A DNA stretch of 38,868 nucleotides from Nocardioidaceae bacterium (GTDB lineage Bacteria; Actinomycetota; Actinomycetes; Propionibacteriales; Nocardioidaceae): assembly GCA_013696975.1 (NCBI GenBank), contig JACCXO010000024.1, positions 1 through 38,868 on the forward strand, given 5' to 3'. Numbering within the stretch: position 1 is the stretch's first letter; every line of letters begins with the position of its first letter. This document shows positions 7,066-14,545 of this stretch, in pieces. A model generated the notes under the pieces. The model was given only the letters and a program-made list of their open reading frames with translations. It made no database searches and was not told the DNA's origin. The position numbers were made by a program, and so were the translations under genes.

Positions 7066-7832
7066 ACGGAGACCTTGGGGTTACGGAGGTATCGGCGGCG
7101 CTCGGAGACCGTCCAGTACGTGCGTACCTGGCGTTGCTGTCGACCGAAGCCGAGGCGATGGCGTGGGCTCGCACCGGAGCAGCCACCGGGGCGTTGGTGG
7201 TTGCGGACTACCAGGCTTCGCCGCGGGGACGCGGTGGTCTGCCGTGGACCGTACAGCCCGGTCGGGGACTCGGCTTCTCGCTGTTGGCGCGACCCGCCCT
7301 TCCCCCAGAACGCGAGGGATGGCCCTACGTTGCGGCGTCGCTCGCAGTCGCCGAGGTGATCGGTGACCACGCCGCGCTCGACTGGCCCGACACCGTGGTT
7401 GCGCCGGAGGGCGAGCCCGCGCTCGCGCGGCTGGGTTGCTACGTCGAGCTCGGCCCGGACCGAACCGACTGGGCGACCATCACCGTCCTCGTCGTGGACG
7501 CAGCGCCGCCGCGCGCCGCGCTGCTCCGTCAGCTCGTGGACGCGCTGGAGAACCGGCTCGACGCTGCGGCCGACACGGTGCTGTCGGTTTACCGTTCCCG
7601 CTGCATCACGCTCGGCCGTCAGGTGCGAGCTCGGATGATCCCGATGGGGTCCGGAGGTCACGAGATCAACGGCGAGGCCGTCGACGTGCTCGCCGACGGC
7701 GCACTGGTCGTGCTCACCGCCCAAGGAAACCGGGTGGCCGTTCCCCCACAGAACCTCGGGTTGCTCGAGGCGCCAACGGCACCGCCCGAACTACCCCGAG
7801 ACATCCGGAGGCGGCTCGAAGACCTGCATTAG
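7062..7832 (+). CDS. Biotin/lipoate-ligase-fold protein, active site altered
   Basis: A 256-residue protein. Residues 47-76 (VADYQASPRGRGGLPW ... GRGLGFSLLARP) match the biotin protein ligase core, where a GRGR-x-G-R-x-W loop binds biotinyl-AMP. The KWPND motif, whose Lys is catalytic in BirA, is DWPDTVV here (about 107-113), so the Lys is absent. The C-terminal part (GEAVDVLADGALVVLTAQGNRVAV) resembles the small SH3-like domain of BirA. There is no HTH. It may be a ligase for another substrate or a non-catalytic binder working with the TPR partner that overlaps it by 4 nt. The family call is good; a biotin ligase function is doubtful. Confidence 0.75.
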   Translation: MNGDLGVTEVSAALGDRPVRAYLALLSTEAEAMAWARTGAATGALVVADYQASPRGRGGLPWTVQPGRGLGFSLLARPALPPEREGWPYVAASLAVAEVIGDHAALDWPDTVVAPEGEPALARLGCYVELGPDRTDWATITVLVVDAAPPRAALLRQLVDALENRLDAAADTVLSVYRSRCITLGRQVRARMIPMGSGGHEINGEAVDVLADGALVVLTAQGNRVAVPPQNLGLLEAPTAPPELPRDIRRRLEDLH

Positions 7833-7842
7833 CGTGACGCCG

Positions 7843-8595
7843 TCAGCCTGGGACCGCCTCTACCGCCTGCAACCGGTCCAGCTCCTCGATCAAGCCCCAC
7901 CACAGCGCCCAGTCCCGATGATCCATCCCCTCGCTGCTCACGTCGCTGGCGATACGACTGCGCAGCCGATCACGGAAGGTGAAGGTTCGACCCCACCGCC
8001 CCTCCCGGTCCAGGTGCGACAGCTCGCCGAGTAGCTGGCACATGGCGGCCCGCGAAGTCGACGGCTGTAAGCGATCCCCCCCGACGAGCGGGCCGAGGTC
8101 GTTGACCAGACGCAACAACGGCGCCCGACGCAGCTCTGTGCGGACGAGGTCCAGGGCCACCCCGAGGCCAGCCTGCGCTGACTCAGTCAGCCCCTCGCCT
8201 GAGCTCGTCTTTTCCGGCTCTACCTCCACTGCGATCGTCCGACGCGGAAGCGCACCGAGGCCTGTCGCCACATCGACGATGAGGTCCAGATGGACATAAC
8301 CGGTGACGGCGTCCCCTACGGCAGCTTGCAGTTGCGGTGCGGTCAGCTGCGGTGGGTCGATACGTCGGCGCTCCACAGTGCCGGGGCGGCGGTCTCGTCG
8401 TACGGCACTGATGAGCACCAGCGTGTCGGGCCGGACATCCTGCAGCCGCTGGACCACGGCCACGGCGCCGTAGTGCAGCTCTTCTACGAGGACGTCTCTG
8501 CCGAGATCTTCAGGCTGCAGGCGCTCGATGGCGAGCCGACCGAGATCGAGGTCACTTTGAAAAAGCTCGCTGACGCCGCCCACCAAGACCGTCAT
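7843..8595 (-). CDS. Hydrogenase-maturation-protease-like protein with altered metal site
   Basis: 250 residues from the ATG at 8595, 16 nt after the large-subunit stop, so it is the third gene of the structural operon. The first about 160 residues follow the HyaD/HybD fold: MTVLVGG, then DTLVLISAVRRDRRPGTV and VHLDLIVDVATGLGALPRRTIAVEVEP. Relative to the canonical protease at 5292-5789, GN is GG, the DD-G-V-G segment becomes SDLDLG, and the Asp of VDAVD is Ser (ISAVR), while the His may remain. The 90-residue C-terminal extension is Trp- and Arg-rich and unique. It may be a pseudo-protease used as a chaperone or a structural partner of the large subunit. This is inference. Confidence 0.75.
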   Translation of the reverse strand: MTVLVGGVSELFQSDLDLGRLAIERLQPEDLGRDVLVEELHYGAVAVVQRLQDVRPDTLVLISAVRRDRRPGTVERRRIDPPQLTAPQLQAAVGDAVTGYVHLDLIVDVATGLGALPRRTIAVEVEPEKTSSGEGLTESAQAGLGVALDLVRTELRRAPLLRLVNDLGPLVGGDRLQPSTSRAAMCQLLGELSHLDREGRWGRTFTFRDRLRSRIASDVSSEGMDHRDWALWWGLIEELDRLQAVEAVPG

Positions 8596-8611
8596 TTGAC
8601 GCCTCGGCGGG

Positions 8612-10513
8612 TCAGTCGCCGCCACATGAGCAGGTGTTGACCTCGCGGGTGACCTCGCCGTCGCCGGTGTGCGCGTGCGTCGTGCATGGCATGCAGGGGT
8701 CGAAGCTGCGGATGGCCCGCAGCATGTCGATGCTGGTGAACTTCGCCGGGTCGGACAGATCTTCAATAATGGGGGTGTTCATCACGGCCTCCTCGTACGG
8801 GCCCGGCTGGCCCCACGGATCGCGGGGAGAGGCGTTGATCGTCGAGGGGGTGACGATCTGATAGTTCGTGATCTTGCCCTTGTCCATGACGAGGTGGTGC
8901 GTGAGCCAGCCGCGACCGGCTCCCCACCAGCCGACGCTGCGACGCTCATCTTGCGGGATCGCCTTCTCGATTTCCGTGGGTGTGAGAGTCGCGACCCGTC
9001 GCTCACCTTGTTGGAACAGCTTGTAGGCCTCGAACAGGCTCTCCAGGCCGACTAGCTGGCTGAACAGGTAGTGGTAGGCGCGACCCCGGTTGCGTTCGAA
9101 GGCGTTCCAACGCTCGGGCACGCGCCACTCGACCTCACGTTCGCCGATCTCCCCTTTGGGAATCAGGAAACGCATGCCGGACCCGTCGGCGGAGATGAAT
9201 TCGCTGGTCGGCATCTTCTGAGCTTTCGCCGTCATCAGCAGCCGTGAATAACAGCCAGCCTCGACGACCTGCCGGTCCCACCTCGGTGCGGTCGCCCAGG
9301 TGTATTTTTCCTTCCAGTCACGACTGCCGGGCTTTGGCAGGGTTCGCTTGTTCCAAGGGTGGTACGGCGAGATGGGGTTGCCGAGAGGATCGTTCGGATA
9401 GCGGCTCGTCTTCGACTCCTCGTAGTAGGAGTGCTCGATGAACTCCTCGAGGCCGATGTTCAAATCGGTGAGGCGAGTCGTGACAAGCTCCCCGTCCAAG
9501 ACAACTCCGGGCGTCGACCAGCGCTTCTCTCCCCAGGCGTTGCAGTTCTCATAGGTGGCGTCATAGGCGTAGGGGTCGTCCCAGTAGCCGGGGTCGATGT
9601 GGCTCGACGGCCGGTAGCCGACGAACTGGTAGCGCTCGTCGGCTTCGTAGAAGAAGGCGGGGATGTCGTCCCACACGGCCATCATCCGTTGGGCGTAGTC
9701 GAAGATTTGCCCCAGGCGGGAGTGGTACTCGTTGAGCGTCTGCAGGGTGAGTGTCGTAGAAACACCGCCGGGCACGACGTTTTGGGGGTGCGGGTACTTC
9801 CCCGTCAAGATCACCACCATCTCCCGCGACAGGCGGGTGAAATCCAATCCCTCACGGTAGAGGGCTCCCGTCAGCGGGTTGAGTGCCGTCATCAGGTCAG
9901 CCATGGTCTTGAAGCCATGAATGTGCTCACTCGGGCACTTCCACTGCTCGGCCTTCGGCCAAAGCTCGGGGTTGGAGGACTTGATGACCGATTCGGAGTA
10001 GTCCGGCCCCGCGAGCAGGTAGAGGTGCAAGGGGTTGTCGTAGCCCATCTCTGCGGCCTCGGTCATGTTCCGTACGACGGTGCCTAGCGGCGGTGGCTTG
10101 ATACCCATGGCTTGCTCGATGGCGTACGCCGCGCAGTGCGCGTGGACGCCTCCGCAGACGCCGCAAGCCCGCGACGAGACGAAGATGGCGTCGCGCGGGT
10201 CCCGACCCATGAGGATGACCTCGTAGCCGCGAAACAGCGTCGCCTGGGAGTGCGAGTCGAGGTAGGCCCCCTTTTCGAGGTCGGCGGTCACATGGACCGC
10301 GAGCGCGCCCGCAATGCGGGTCACCGGGTCCATGTTGAGGTCCTTGATGTGGCCGTTGCGGGCCACCAGCCGCTCGATTCGAGCGGTGCGTTCATCCTCG
10401 GTCATCCCGATGTCGGGCATCGCGACGGTGACGTCGTACGGGTTGGGGATGCCCCCGCGAAGGTTGGCGTTGCCTTGGGCGTCGAACTCGACCGGAAGGG
10501 TCTTGAAGCACAT
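8612..10513 (-). CDS. [NiFe]-hydrogenase large (catalytic) subunit
   Basis: 633 residues. The N-terminal Ni-Fe ligand motif is RACGVCGGVH (Cys117, Cys120) and the C-terminal motif DPCMPCTTH (Cys607, Cys610, His613), so all four cysteine ligands are Cys, not Sec. A 20-residue tail ending CSCGGD would be cleaved after His613 by the maturation protease. The layout (RGYEVILMGRDPRDA; HGFKTMADLMTALNPLTG) is most like group 1h and allied actinobacterial uptake hydrogenases, not the group 2a Huc type. Subgroup placement needs a tree. GAGGAG lies 8 nt before the ATG. It catalyses H2 oxidation with the adjacent small subunit, probably feeding electrons to the respiratory chain. Confidence 0.95.
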   Translation of the reverse strand: MCFKTLPVEFDAQGNANLRGGIPNPYDVTVAMPDIGMTEDERTARIERLVARNGHIKDLNMDPVTRIAGALAVHVTADLEKGAYLDSHSQATLFRGYEVILMGRDPRDAIFVSSRACGVCGGVHAHCAAYAIEQAMGIKPPPLGTVVRNMTEAAEMGYDNPLHLYLLAGPDYSESVIKSSNPELWPKAEQWKCPSEHIHGFKTMADLMTALNPLTGALYREGLDFTRLSREMVVILTGKYPHPQNVVPGGVSTTLTLQTLNEYHSRLGQIFDYAQRMMAVWDDIPAFFYEADERYQFVGYRPSSHIDPGYWDDPYAYDATYENCNAWGEKRWSTPGVVLDGELVTTRLTDLNIGLEEFIEHSYYEESKTSRYPNDPLGNPISPYHPWNKRTLPKPGSRDWKEKYTWATAPRWDRQVVEAGCYSRLLMTAKAQKMPTSEFISADGSGMRFLIPKGEIGEREVEWRVPERWNAFERNRGRAYHYLFSQLVGLESLFEAYKLFQQGERRVATLTPTEIEKAIPQDERRSVGWWGAGRGWLTHHLVMDKGKITNYQIVTPSTINASPRDPWGQPGPYEEAVMNTPIIEDLSDPAKFTSIDMLRAIRSFDPCMPCTTHAHTGDGEVTREVNTCSCGGD

Positions 10514-10535
10514 TGCGAATACTCCTCAGGTCAGG

Positions 10536-11900
10536 TCAGACGTTGGCACGGTCGCCGCGTGGGCTACCGCCGCTGGGACTCTCATCCGGCCGCTTACCCC
10601 AGACATCGGCGTCATGGCGGGCGGTGTCTCCGTGGCGACGGAGACGGTCGTAGAACTTGTGACCGACGTTGGACAGCCCGGACGGCTCGCTCCTTTCGCG
10701 TGAGTAGGCGCTGGGCGTCGCGCCCTGCTTGTCCCATCGCACCTCACGGTTGAGGTTGTTGTTGCTGAACTTGCGCAGCGGCCGGATCACGCTGCCGACC
10801 ATCCGCGAGACCGTCGTCGATGCCAGCGAGCCCGGTGGGCGGGAGTAGAACGGCGTGAACTTGTCAGGGAAGCCGGGCATGGTGCAGCCGATGCAGGCGC
10901 CGCCTGCGTTCATGCAGCCGCCGAGGCCCGCGATCGCGCCACGCGACGTGATGTTGCAGTTGACGACCGGCCCCCAGCAGCCGATCTCGACGAGGCACTC
11001 CGGGTCGCCGAACTCTTCGGCGAACGTTCCCTCCTCGTAGTAGGCCCCACGTACGCACCGACGGTGCACTGTCTCCCCGAACAACCACGCGGGACGGCCG
11101 AGCTCGTCGAACTCCGGCAGTGGACCGAAACCCTGCAGGAAGTACAGGACCGCCGCAACGGTCTCGGTGAAGTTGTCGCCGATCGGCGGGCAGCCGGGGA
11201 CGTTGACGACCGGCACACCGAGCACCGAGCGGTAATCCTTGCCGAGGAAGTCCATCAGGCTCATCGCACCTGTGGGGTTGCCCTCCGCCGAGGGAATGCC
11301 GCCCCACGTCGCGCACGTCCCAATGGCGATCATCGCTGCCGCGTTCGGGGCGAGCCTGGCTATCCACTCCGTCGAGCTGACCGGGCGTAGCTCACCGTCA
11401 GGACCCCACGGCTCCTCACCCGTCGACGACCAATAGCCACCCTGAAGGTGGGCGATCGTCTCGTCGGCGATCGAACCCTCGAGGATCACGACGTATGGCG
11501 CGTCCAACTTGCCGGCGACTGCCTGCTCGGCCGGCTGAAGATAGTACGGCCCGGACTCCATATTGATGACAGGGTGATGCAGAACCACCCGCGGCACCCC
11601 CGGGTGCGCCCCGAGCATCAGACTCTCCACCGAAGGAAGCGTCGCGCCGGTCACCGCCACGCTGCAGCCGTCGCAGCTCATCCCAGCGAACCAGAATGCG
11701 TGCACCTTCTCGAGCGGGCCGAAGCGCGTCGCACCGGTGGCGGTAGCTACCGGCGACAGCATGTCCTCGGTCATCGCGCCCGACGGCATCCCGAAGGCGC
11801 CCAGATGCGAGGTGTCGTGATATGTGTCGACCGGACCCAGCAGGCTGAGCAGCTGCTGCGCCGGGGTTTGTCGCTGCGACGTGCTCTGTCGATCGGCCAT
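10536..11900 (-). CDS. [NiFe]-hydrogenase small (Fe-S) subunit
   Basis: 454 residues from the ATG at 11900 (AGGAG upstream). The three-cluster ligand set is complete: MSCDGCSV (Cys76, Cys79), GTCATWGG and PGCPPIGDN for the proximal cluster; ETVHRRC, PEC and IGCWGP for the distal; and VVNC, GGCMNAGGACIGC for the medial and nearby cysteines. Group 1h proteins carry Asp in the first motif (LSCDGDSV), whereas this has Cys, so it is related to but distinct from 1h. There is no twin-arginine signal at the N-terminus, so the enzyme should face the cytoplasm. The C-terminal tail after IGC is long, basic and low in hydrophobic residues. It is 22 nt upstream of the large subunit. Confidence 0.94.
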   Translation of the reverse strand: MADRQSTSQRQTPAQQLLSLLGPVDTYHDTSHLGAFGMPSGAMTEDMLSPVATATGATRFGPLEKVHAFWFAGMSCDGCSVAVTGATLPSVESLMLGAHPGVPRVVLHHPVINMESGPYYLQPAEQAVAGKLDAPYVVILEGSIADETIAHLQGGYWSSTGEEPWGPDGELRPVSSTEWIARLAPNAAAMIAIGTCATWGGIPSAEGNPTGAMSLMDFLGKDYRSVLGVPVVNVPGCPPIGDNFTETVAAVLYFLQGFGPLPEFDELGRPAWLFGETVHRRCVRGAYYEEGTFAEEFGDPECLVEIGCWGPVVNCNITSRGAIAGLGGCMNAGGACIGCTMPGFPDKFTPFYSRPPGSLASTTVSRMVGSVIRPLRKFSNNNLNREVRWDKQGATPSAYSRERSEPSGLSNVGHKFYDRLRRHGDTARHDADVWGKRPDESPSGGSPRGDRANV

Positions 11901-11931
11901 CTGAACTCCTGTGGCATAATCCAAACACTTC

Positions 11932-11948
11932 TGTATGTGCACCATACA
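11932..11948. promoter_or_regulatory. Inverted repeat in the hydrogenase divergent control region
   Basis: TGTATG-TGCAC-CATACA is a perfect 6-bp inverted repeat with a 5-nt centre in the 113-nt gap between the small subunit (minus) and the operon at 12014 (plus). On the reverse strand it reads TGTATGGTGCACA, and a related direct copy TGTACGGTGCGGA occurs at 11967-11979. It fits an operator for a dimeric regulator such as the PadR encoded at 13234. This is inferred from position only. Confidence 0.45.
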
Positions 11949-12013
11949 CATAGCATCGAATCCAGGTGTACGGTGCGGACTGGAGCTCAGCACACACACA
12001 TCTTGGAGGGCCA

Positions 12014-12265
12014 GTGAACGGCTGGATACTCGGCTACCTGATCGGATTGACCCTCGTCGCCGTCGTCGTCATCGTCCTGGTCCTGATGATCGTGGGGGCC
12101 AGGCACACCGCCGAGAAGGCCGAGGCAATTCTCGGCGGCTTGAACGACGCCCGCGACGGCACAGCCCCGCTTTGGGAGCTCCGTCCCACCGTGATGACGG
12201 CGGAGCGCATTGTTGCCGCCGCGGCGGCAGCCCGGACCAGTCTCACCCCGGGAGACTCTGCATGA
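12014..12265 (+). CDS. Small one-helix membrane protein, set B1
   Basis: 83 residues from a GTG at 12014, GGAGG six nt upstream. A long hydrophobic helix (about 4-27, WILGYLIGLTLVAVVVIVLV) precedes a tail with HTAEKAEAILGGL and VMTAERIVAAAAAA. It is the first gene of the operon divergent from the structural hydrogenase genes and a likely counterpart of set A1 at 3941. It overlaps the next gene by ATGA. No enzymatic motif is seen; a membrane-tethering role for the signal-peptide-less hydrogenase is a reasonable inference. Confidence 0.72.
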   Translation: MNGWILGYLIGLTLVAVVVIVLVLMIVGARHTAEKAEAILGGLNDARDGTAPLWELRPTVMTAERIVAAAAAARTSLTPGDSA

Positions 12266-12561
12266 GCGACAACGGATACTGGTTCGTGGCACTCGGTCTC
12301 GGACTTGTCGTGGCGATCGTGGCCGTGGTACTGCTCGAGGTCTTCCTTCGACAGGTGTATCGGATCGAGCGCGGGGCCGGTCTGGTGTGGACCGCCGGCA
12401 AACAGGTCGCCGGAAACACCGCGACGACCTGGTTACTCGGTGAGACCTCCGACCGGCTGACAAAGCTCACCGATGAGGCCGGCCTGCACGCGCAGCTCCT
12501 GAGTCCTCAGCCTGCGCCGCAGCAGCGGGTACACCGCGTCGTGCAGGCGGATCCACAATGA
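12262..12561 (+). CDS. Small one-helix membrane protein, set B middle
   Basis: 99 residues. An N-terminal helix (about 7-28, VALGLGLVVAIVAVVLLEVFL) is followed by a cytoplasmic tail LRQVYRIERGAGLVWTAGKQVAGNTATTWLLGETSDRL. It has 4-nt overlaps with both neighbours. Unlike its neighbours it has no counterpart in set A near 3941-4504. I do not recognise a family; the amphipathic tail might contact the hydrogenase or quinone-side partners. Confidence 0.72.
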   Translation: MSDNGYWFVALGLGLVVAIVAVVLLEVFLRQVYRIERGAGLVWTAGKQVAGNTATTWLLGETSDRLTKLTDEAGLHAQLLSPQPAPQQRVHRVVQADPQ

Positions 12562-12845
12562 CTGCTCTGCTGATTACGCTCACCCTCCTCGAGGTCGTCC
12601 TCGTCGCCGCCGTGCTGGTGTACTACCTCCTTCGCATCGCCGCCTCGTTGCGGCGTACGGCTGTGCTGCTCGGCAAGGTGGCCTTCGGCGTGCGGGCGAT
12701 CGAGACCCAGTGCTCATCGATCGGTCCCTCGGTGCTGAGCATCAACGACCAACTGACGGGCGTCGCAGCAGCCCTTTGCGATCTCACCCAGCTGGCGGAC
12801 CCCCAAGCGCCCCGTGGCGGTTCCACCGCTGTGGGAAGTCGATGA
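12558..12845 (+). CDS. Small one-helix membrane protein, set B2
   Basis: 95 residues. The helix at about 3-27 (LLITLTLLEVVLVAAVLVYYLL) is followed by the conserved tail LRRTAVLLGKVAFGVRAIETQCSSIGP, then INDQLTGVAAALCDLTQ. It is a clear paralogue of set A2 at 4238 (shared LRR-x4-LGKV-x-FGV, IGP-x-V and GVA-x-AL). The tail is amphipathic, a pattern reminiscent of DUF948-type membrane proteins but not proven to belong to that family. It overlaps the following winged-helix-like gene by 4 nt. Confidence 0.77.
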   Translation: MTALLITLTLLEVVLVAAVLVYYLLRIAASLRRTAVLLGKVAFGVRAIETQCSSIGPSVLSINDQLTGVAAALCDLTQLADPQAPRGGSTAVGSR

Positions 12846-13237
12846 CCATGGACGAGCTGCACCCGCCCAAGTCGGAGGCGCTGCGCACCCTGTACTGGCG
12901 CAGCGAGATTCTGCAGGTCATGTACTGGCTGAAGGGCGAGGGACTCGGCGACGTCGTCGACGCCCCGCTGCTCGAGCGCTTCCTGGGCGTGGAGGCTCAG
13001 CTCGGGGTTGGCTATCTCGACCGGCTGGTGCTCGACGGCTACCTTGAGCTGTCCGACGGCGGCTACGTGCTTTCTGAGGTCGGGCTGGCAGAGGGCAAGA
13101 CGGAGTTCGCGCTCAGTTTCGCTGACCTGACCCGCCCCGCCCACGGCGAGTGCAGCGCTGACTGCTGGTGCCACAACTCCGTTGCCGAGGCCCTCGCCTG
13201 CGCCGCTGAACGTGCTCATCCGGGGGCTCGCGGATGA
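12842..13237 (+). CDS. Winged-helix-like protein with C-terminal Cys/His motif
   Basis: 131 residues. The N-terminal and central part (LRTLYWRSEILQVMYWLKGEGLGDVV ... LERFLGVEAQLGVGYLDRLVLDGYLEL) looks like a winged helix-turn-helix. The C-terminus contains HGECSADCWCHNS, a CxxxCxCH cluster suited to binding a metal or Fe-S cluster. It sits between the membrane proteins and the padR gene with 4-nt overlaps on both sides. It may be a metal- or redox-sensing regulator or a hydrogenase cluster-assembly factor. I do not recognise a named family. Confidence 0.72.
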   Translation: MTMDELHPPKSEALRTLYWRSEILQVMYWLKGEGLGDVVDAPLLERFLGVEAQLGVGYLDRLVLDGYLELSDGGYVLSEVGLAEGKTEFALSFADLTRPAHGECSADCWCHNSVAEALACAAERAHPGARG

Positions 13238-13608
13238 GCACCAACCCCGTCGAGGAGTTCTCGGTCGGGATGCCACGCAACTACCTCCGGCCGTGTCTGC
13301 TGCTCCTACTGGCTGAGGGGACGTCTCACGGTTACGAGCTGCTCGACCAAGTCACCGCGCTGGGTTTGGACCGGGCGGACCCGGGGAGCCTCTACCGCTG
13401 CCTGCGAGCGATGGACGAGGAAGCCCTGGTCCACTCGTTCTGGGAGCCGTCCACCTCTGGTCCGGCCCGCCGTACCTATGCGTTGACCGACGAAGGACGA
13501 GAGTGGCTGCACGCTATCGCCGGGTCACTGGCGGAGGTTTCCCGCGCACTCGATGCTTACCACCGGCGCTATCAGAAGCTTGTCGAGCAGGATGAGCACG
13601 CCCGGTGA
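13234..13608 (+). CDS. PadR-family transcriptional regulator
   Basis: 124 residues. The winged-helix core LLLLAEGTSHGYELLDQV, DPGSLYRCLRAMDEEALV and RRTYALTDEGREWL is the PadR signature. A C-terminal helix (SRALDAYHRRYQKLVEQ) should make the dimer. PadR proteins usually repress a neighbouring operon until a small molecule binds, and here the likely target is the control region at 11901-12013. It has 4-nt overlaps with both flanking genes, so it would be autoregulated as part of the hydrogenase accessory operon. Confidence 0.88.
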   Translation: MSTNPVEEFSVGMPRNYLRPCLLLLLAEGTSHGYELLDQVTALGLDRADPGSLYRCLRAMDEEALVHSFWEPSTSGPARRTYALTDEGREWLHAIAGSLAEVSRALDAYHRRYQKLVEQDEHAR

Positions 13609-14429
13609 GGCTAGCCGTCGCGGGGAAGGGCGGTGCGGGCAAGACGACGATCAGCGCCACGTTCGCCCGGCTGGCCGCTCGTGCGGGGAACCCCGTCGTC
13701 GCGATTGACGCCGACGCCAACCCGAACCTGTCCACCGCGCTGGGTGTCCCGCCTGCAGTCGCCACGCGCCTCGGACCCGTGCCGCCGTCGCTGATCTCAC
13801 GTCGTCTCGGGGGTACGGGACTCACTGAACCTATCGACGCGGTGTTGGACCGTTATGCGCTCAGCGCGCCCGACGGTATCCGGCTGCTCGGGATGGGAGC
13901 ACCCGCCCACGCTGACGAGGGCTGTCTTTGTTCCGCACACGCGGTCGTGGCCTCGCTACTCGAGGATCTGGGCGGGGAGGACGACCGGCTGGTCATCGTT
14001 GACATGGAGGCCTCCCCCGAGCACTTCAGCCGTGGAACGGTCCGGCACGTCGACACCGTCTGTCTCGTCGCCGAGCCCTACTACCGCTCGCTCGAAACCG
14101 TCTGGCGCATGGGCGCGCTCGTCGCGGAGCTACCTGTCGGCCGAGTCGTCGTGGTCGCCAACAAGGTGCGCTCGGCGGAAGACCAGGAGGCCATCACGGA
14201 ATTCTGTGACCGTCATGCCTTCGAGCTCGCGGGGAGCGTCCCGTGGAGTGAGGAGGTGGTCGCCGCCGACCGGCAACGCGTCCCCCTGGTTGACTGGCCC
14301 GGCGCCACGCCCGTCGTCGCAGCTGTCGCGGAGCTGGTCGCCGTGCTCGCCGCCGCAGGCCCACTCCGGCAGGCCCACGCAGCCTCTAACAAGGCGAGCA
14401 CTGGCCCCACTTGCCAATCGCCGCGCTGA
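13605..14429 (+). CDS. CooC-like P-loop ATPase 4 (GCLC motif)
   Basis: 274 residues from a GTG at 13605 overlapping the padR stop. The Walker A is AVAGKGGAGKTTIS (4-17), then AIDADANPNLSTALG (33-47). The metal site is ADEGCLCSAHAVV with Cys107 and Cys109, followed by VDMEASPEHFSRG. It is a canonical CooC-type dimer-interface CxC protein, so probably a metallochaperone ATPase. The last 20 residues are an Ala/Ser/Thr-rich tail absent in the other three. It is the last gene of the plus-strand accessory operon beginning at 12014. Nickel or Fe-S delivery to hydrogenase is inferred. Confidence 0.88.
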   Translation: MRLAVAGKGGAGKTTISATFARLAARAGNPVVAIDADANPNLSTALGVPPAVATRLGPVPPSLISRRLGGTGLTEPIDAVLDRYALSAPDGIRLLGMGAPAHADEGCLCSAHAVVASLLEDLGGEDDRLVIVDMEASPEHFSRGTVRHVDTVCLVAEPYYRSLETVWRMGALVAELPVGRVVVVANKVRSAEDQEAITEFCDRHAFELAGSVPWSEEVVAADRQRVPLVDWPGATPVVAAVAELVAVLAAAGPLRQAHAASNKASTGPTCQSPR

Positions 14430-14545
14430 GAGTGACGATCGCCTTACCCGCACCACCCGATTGATCGCAGCACAACTCCGCGAGGAGGCCCGCATCGTCC
14501 GTTCGCAGGCATCAGGTCACGCGAAGGTCGTAGGGGGCTCGTGGG

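Noticed and set aside
7062-7832. Functional BirA biotin ligase
   Set aside because: The catalytic Lys of KWPND is missing and there is no N-terminal DNA-binding domain or biotin gene nearby.
8612-8720. [NiFeSe]-type large subunit
   Set aside because: The C-terminal motif is DPCMPCTTH with Cys codons; no TGA occurs in the active-site motifs.
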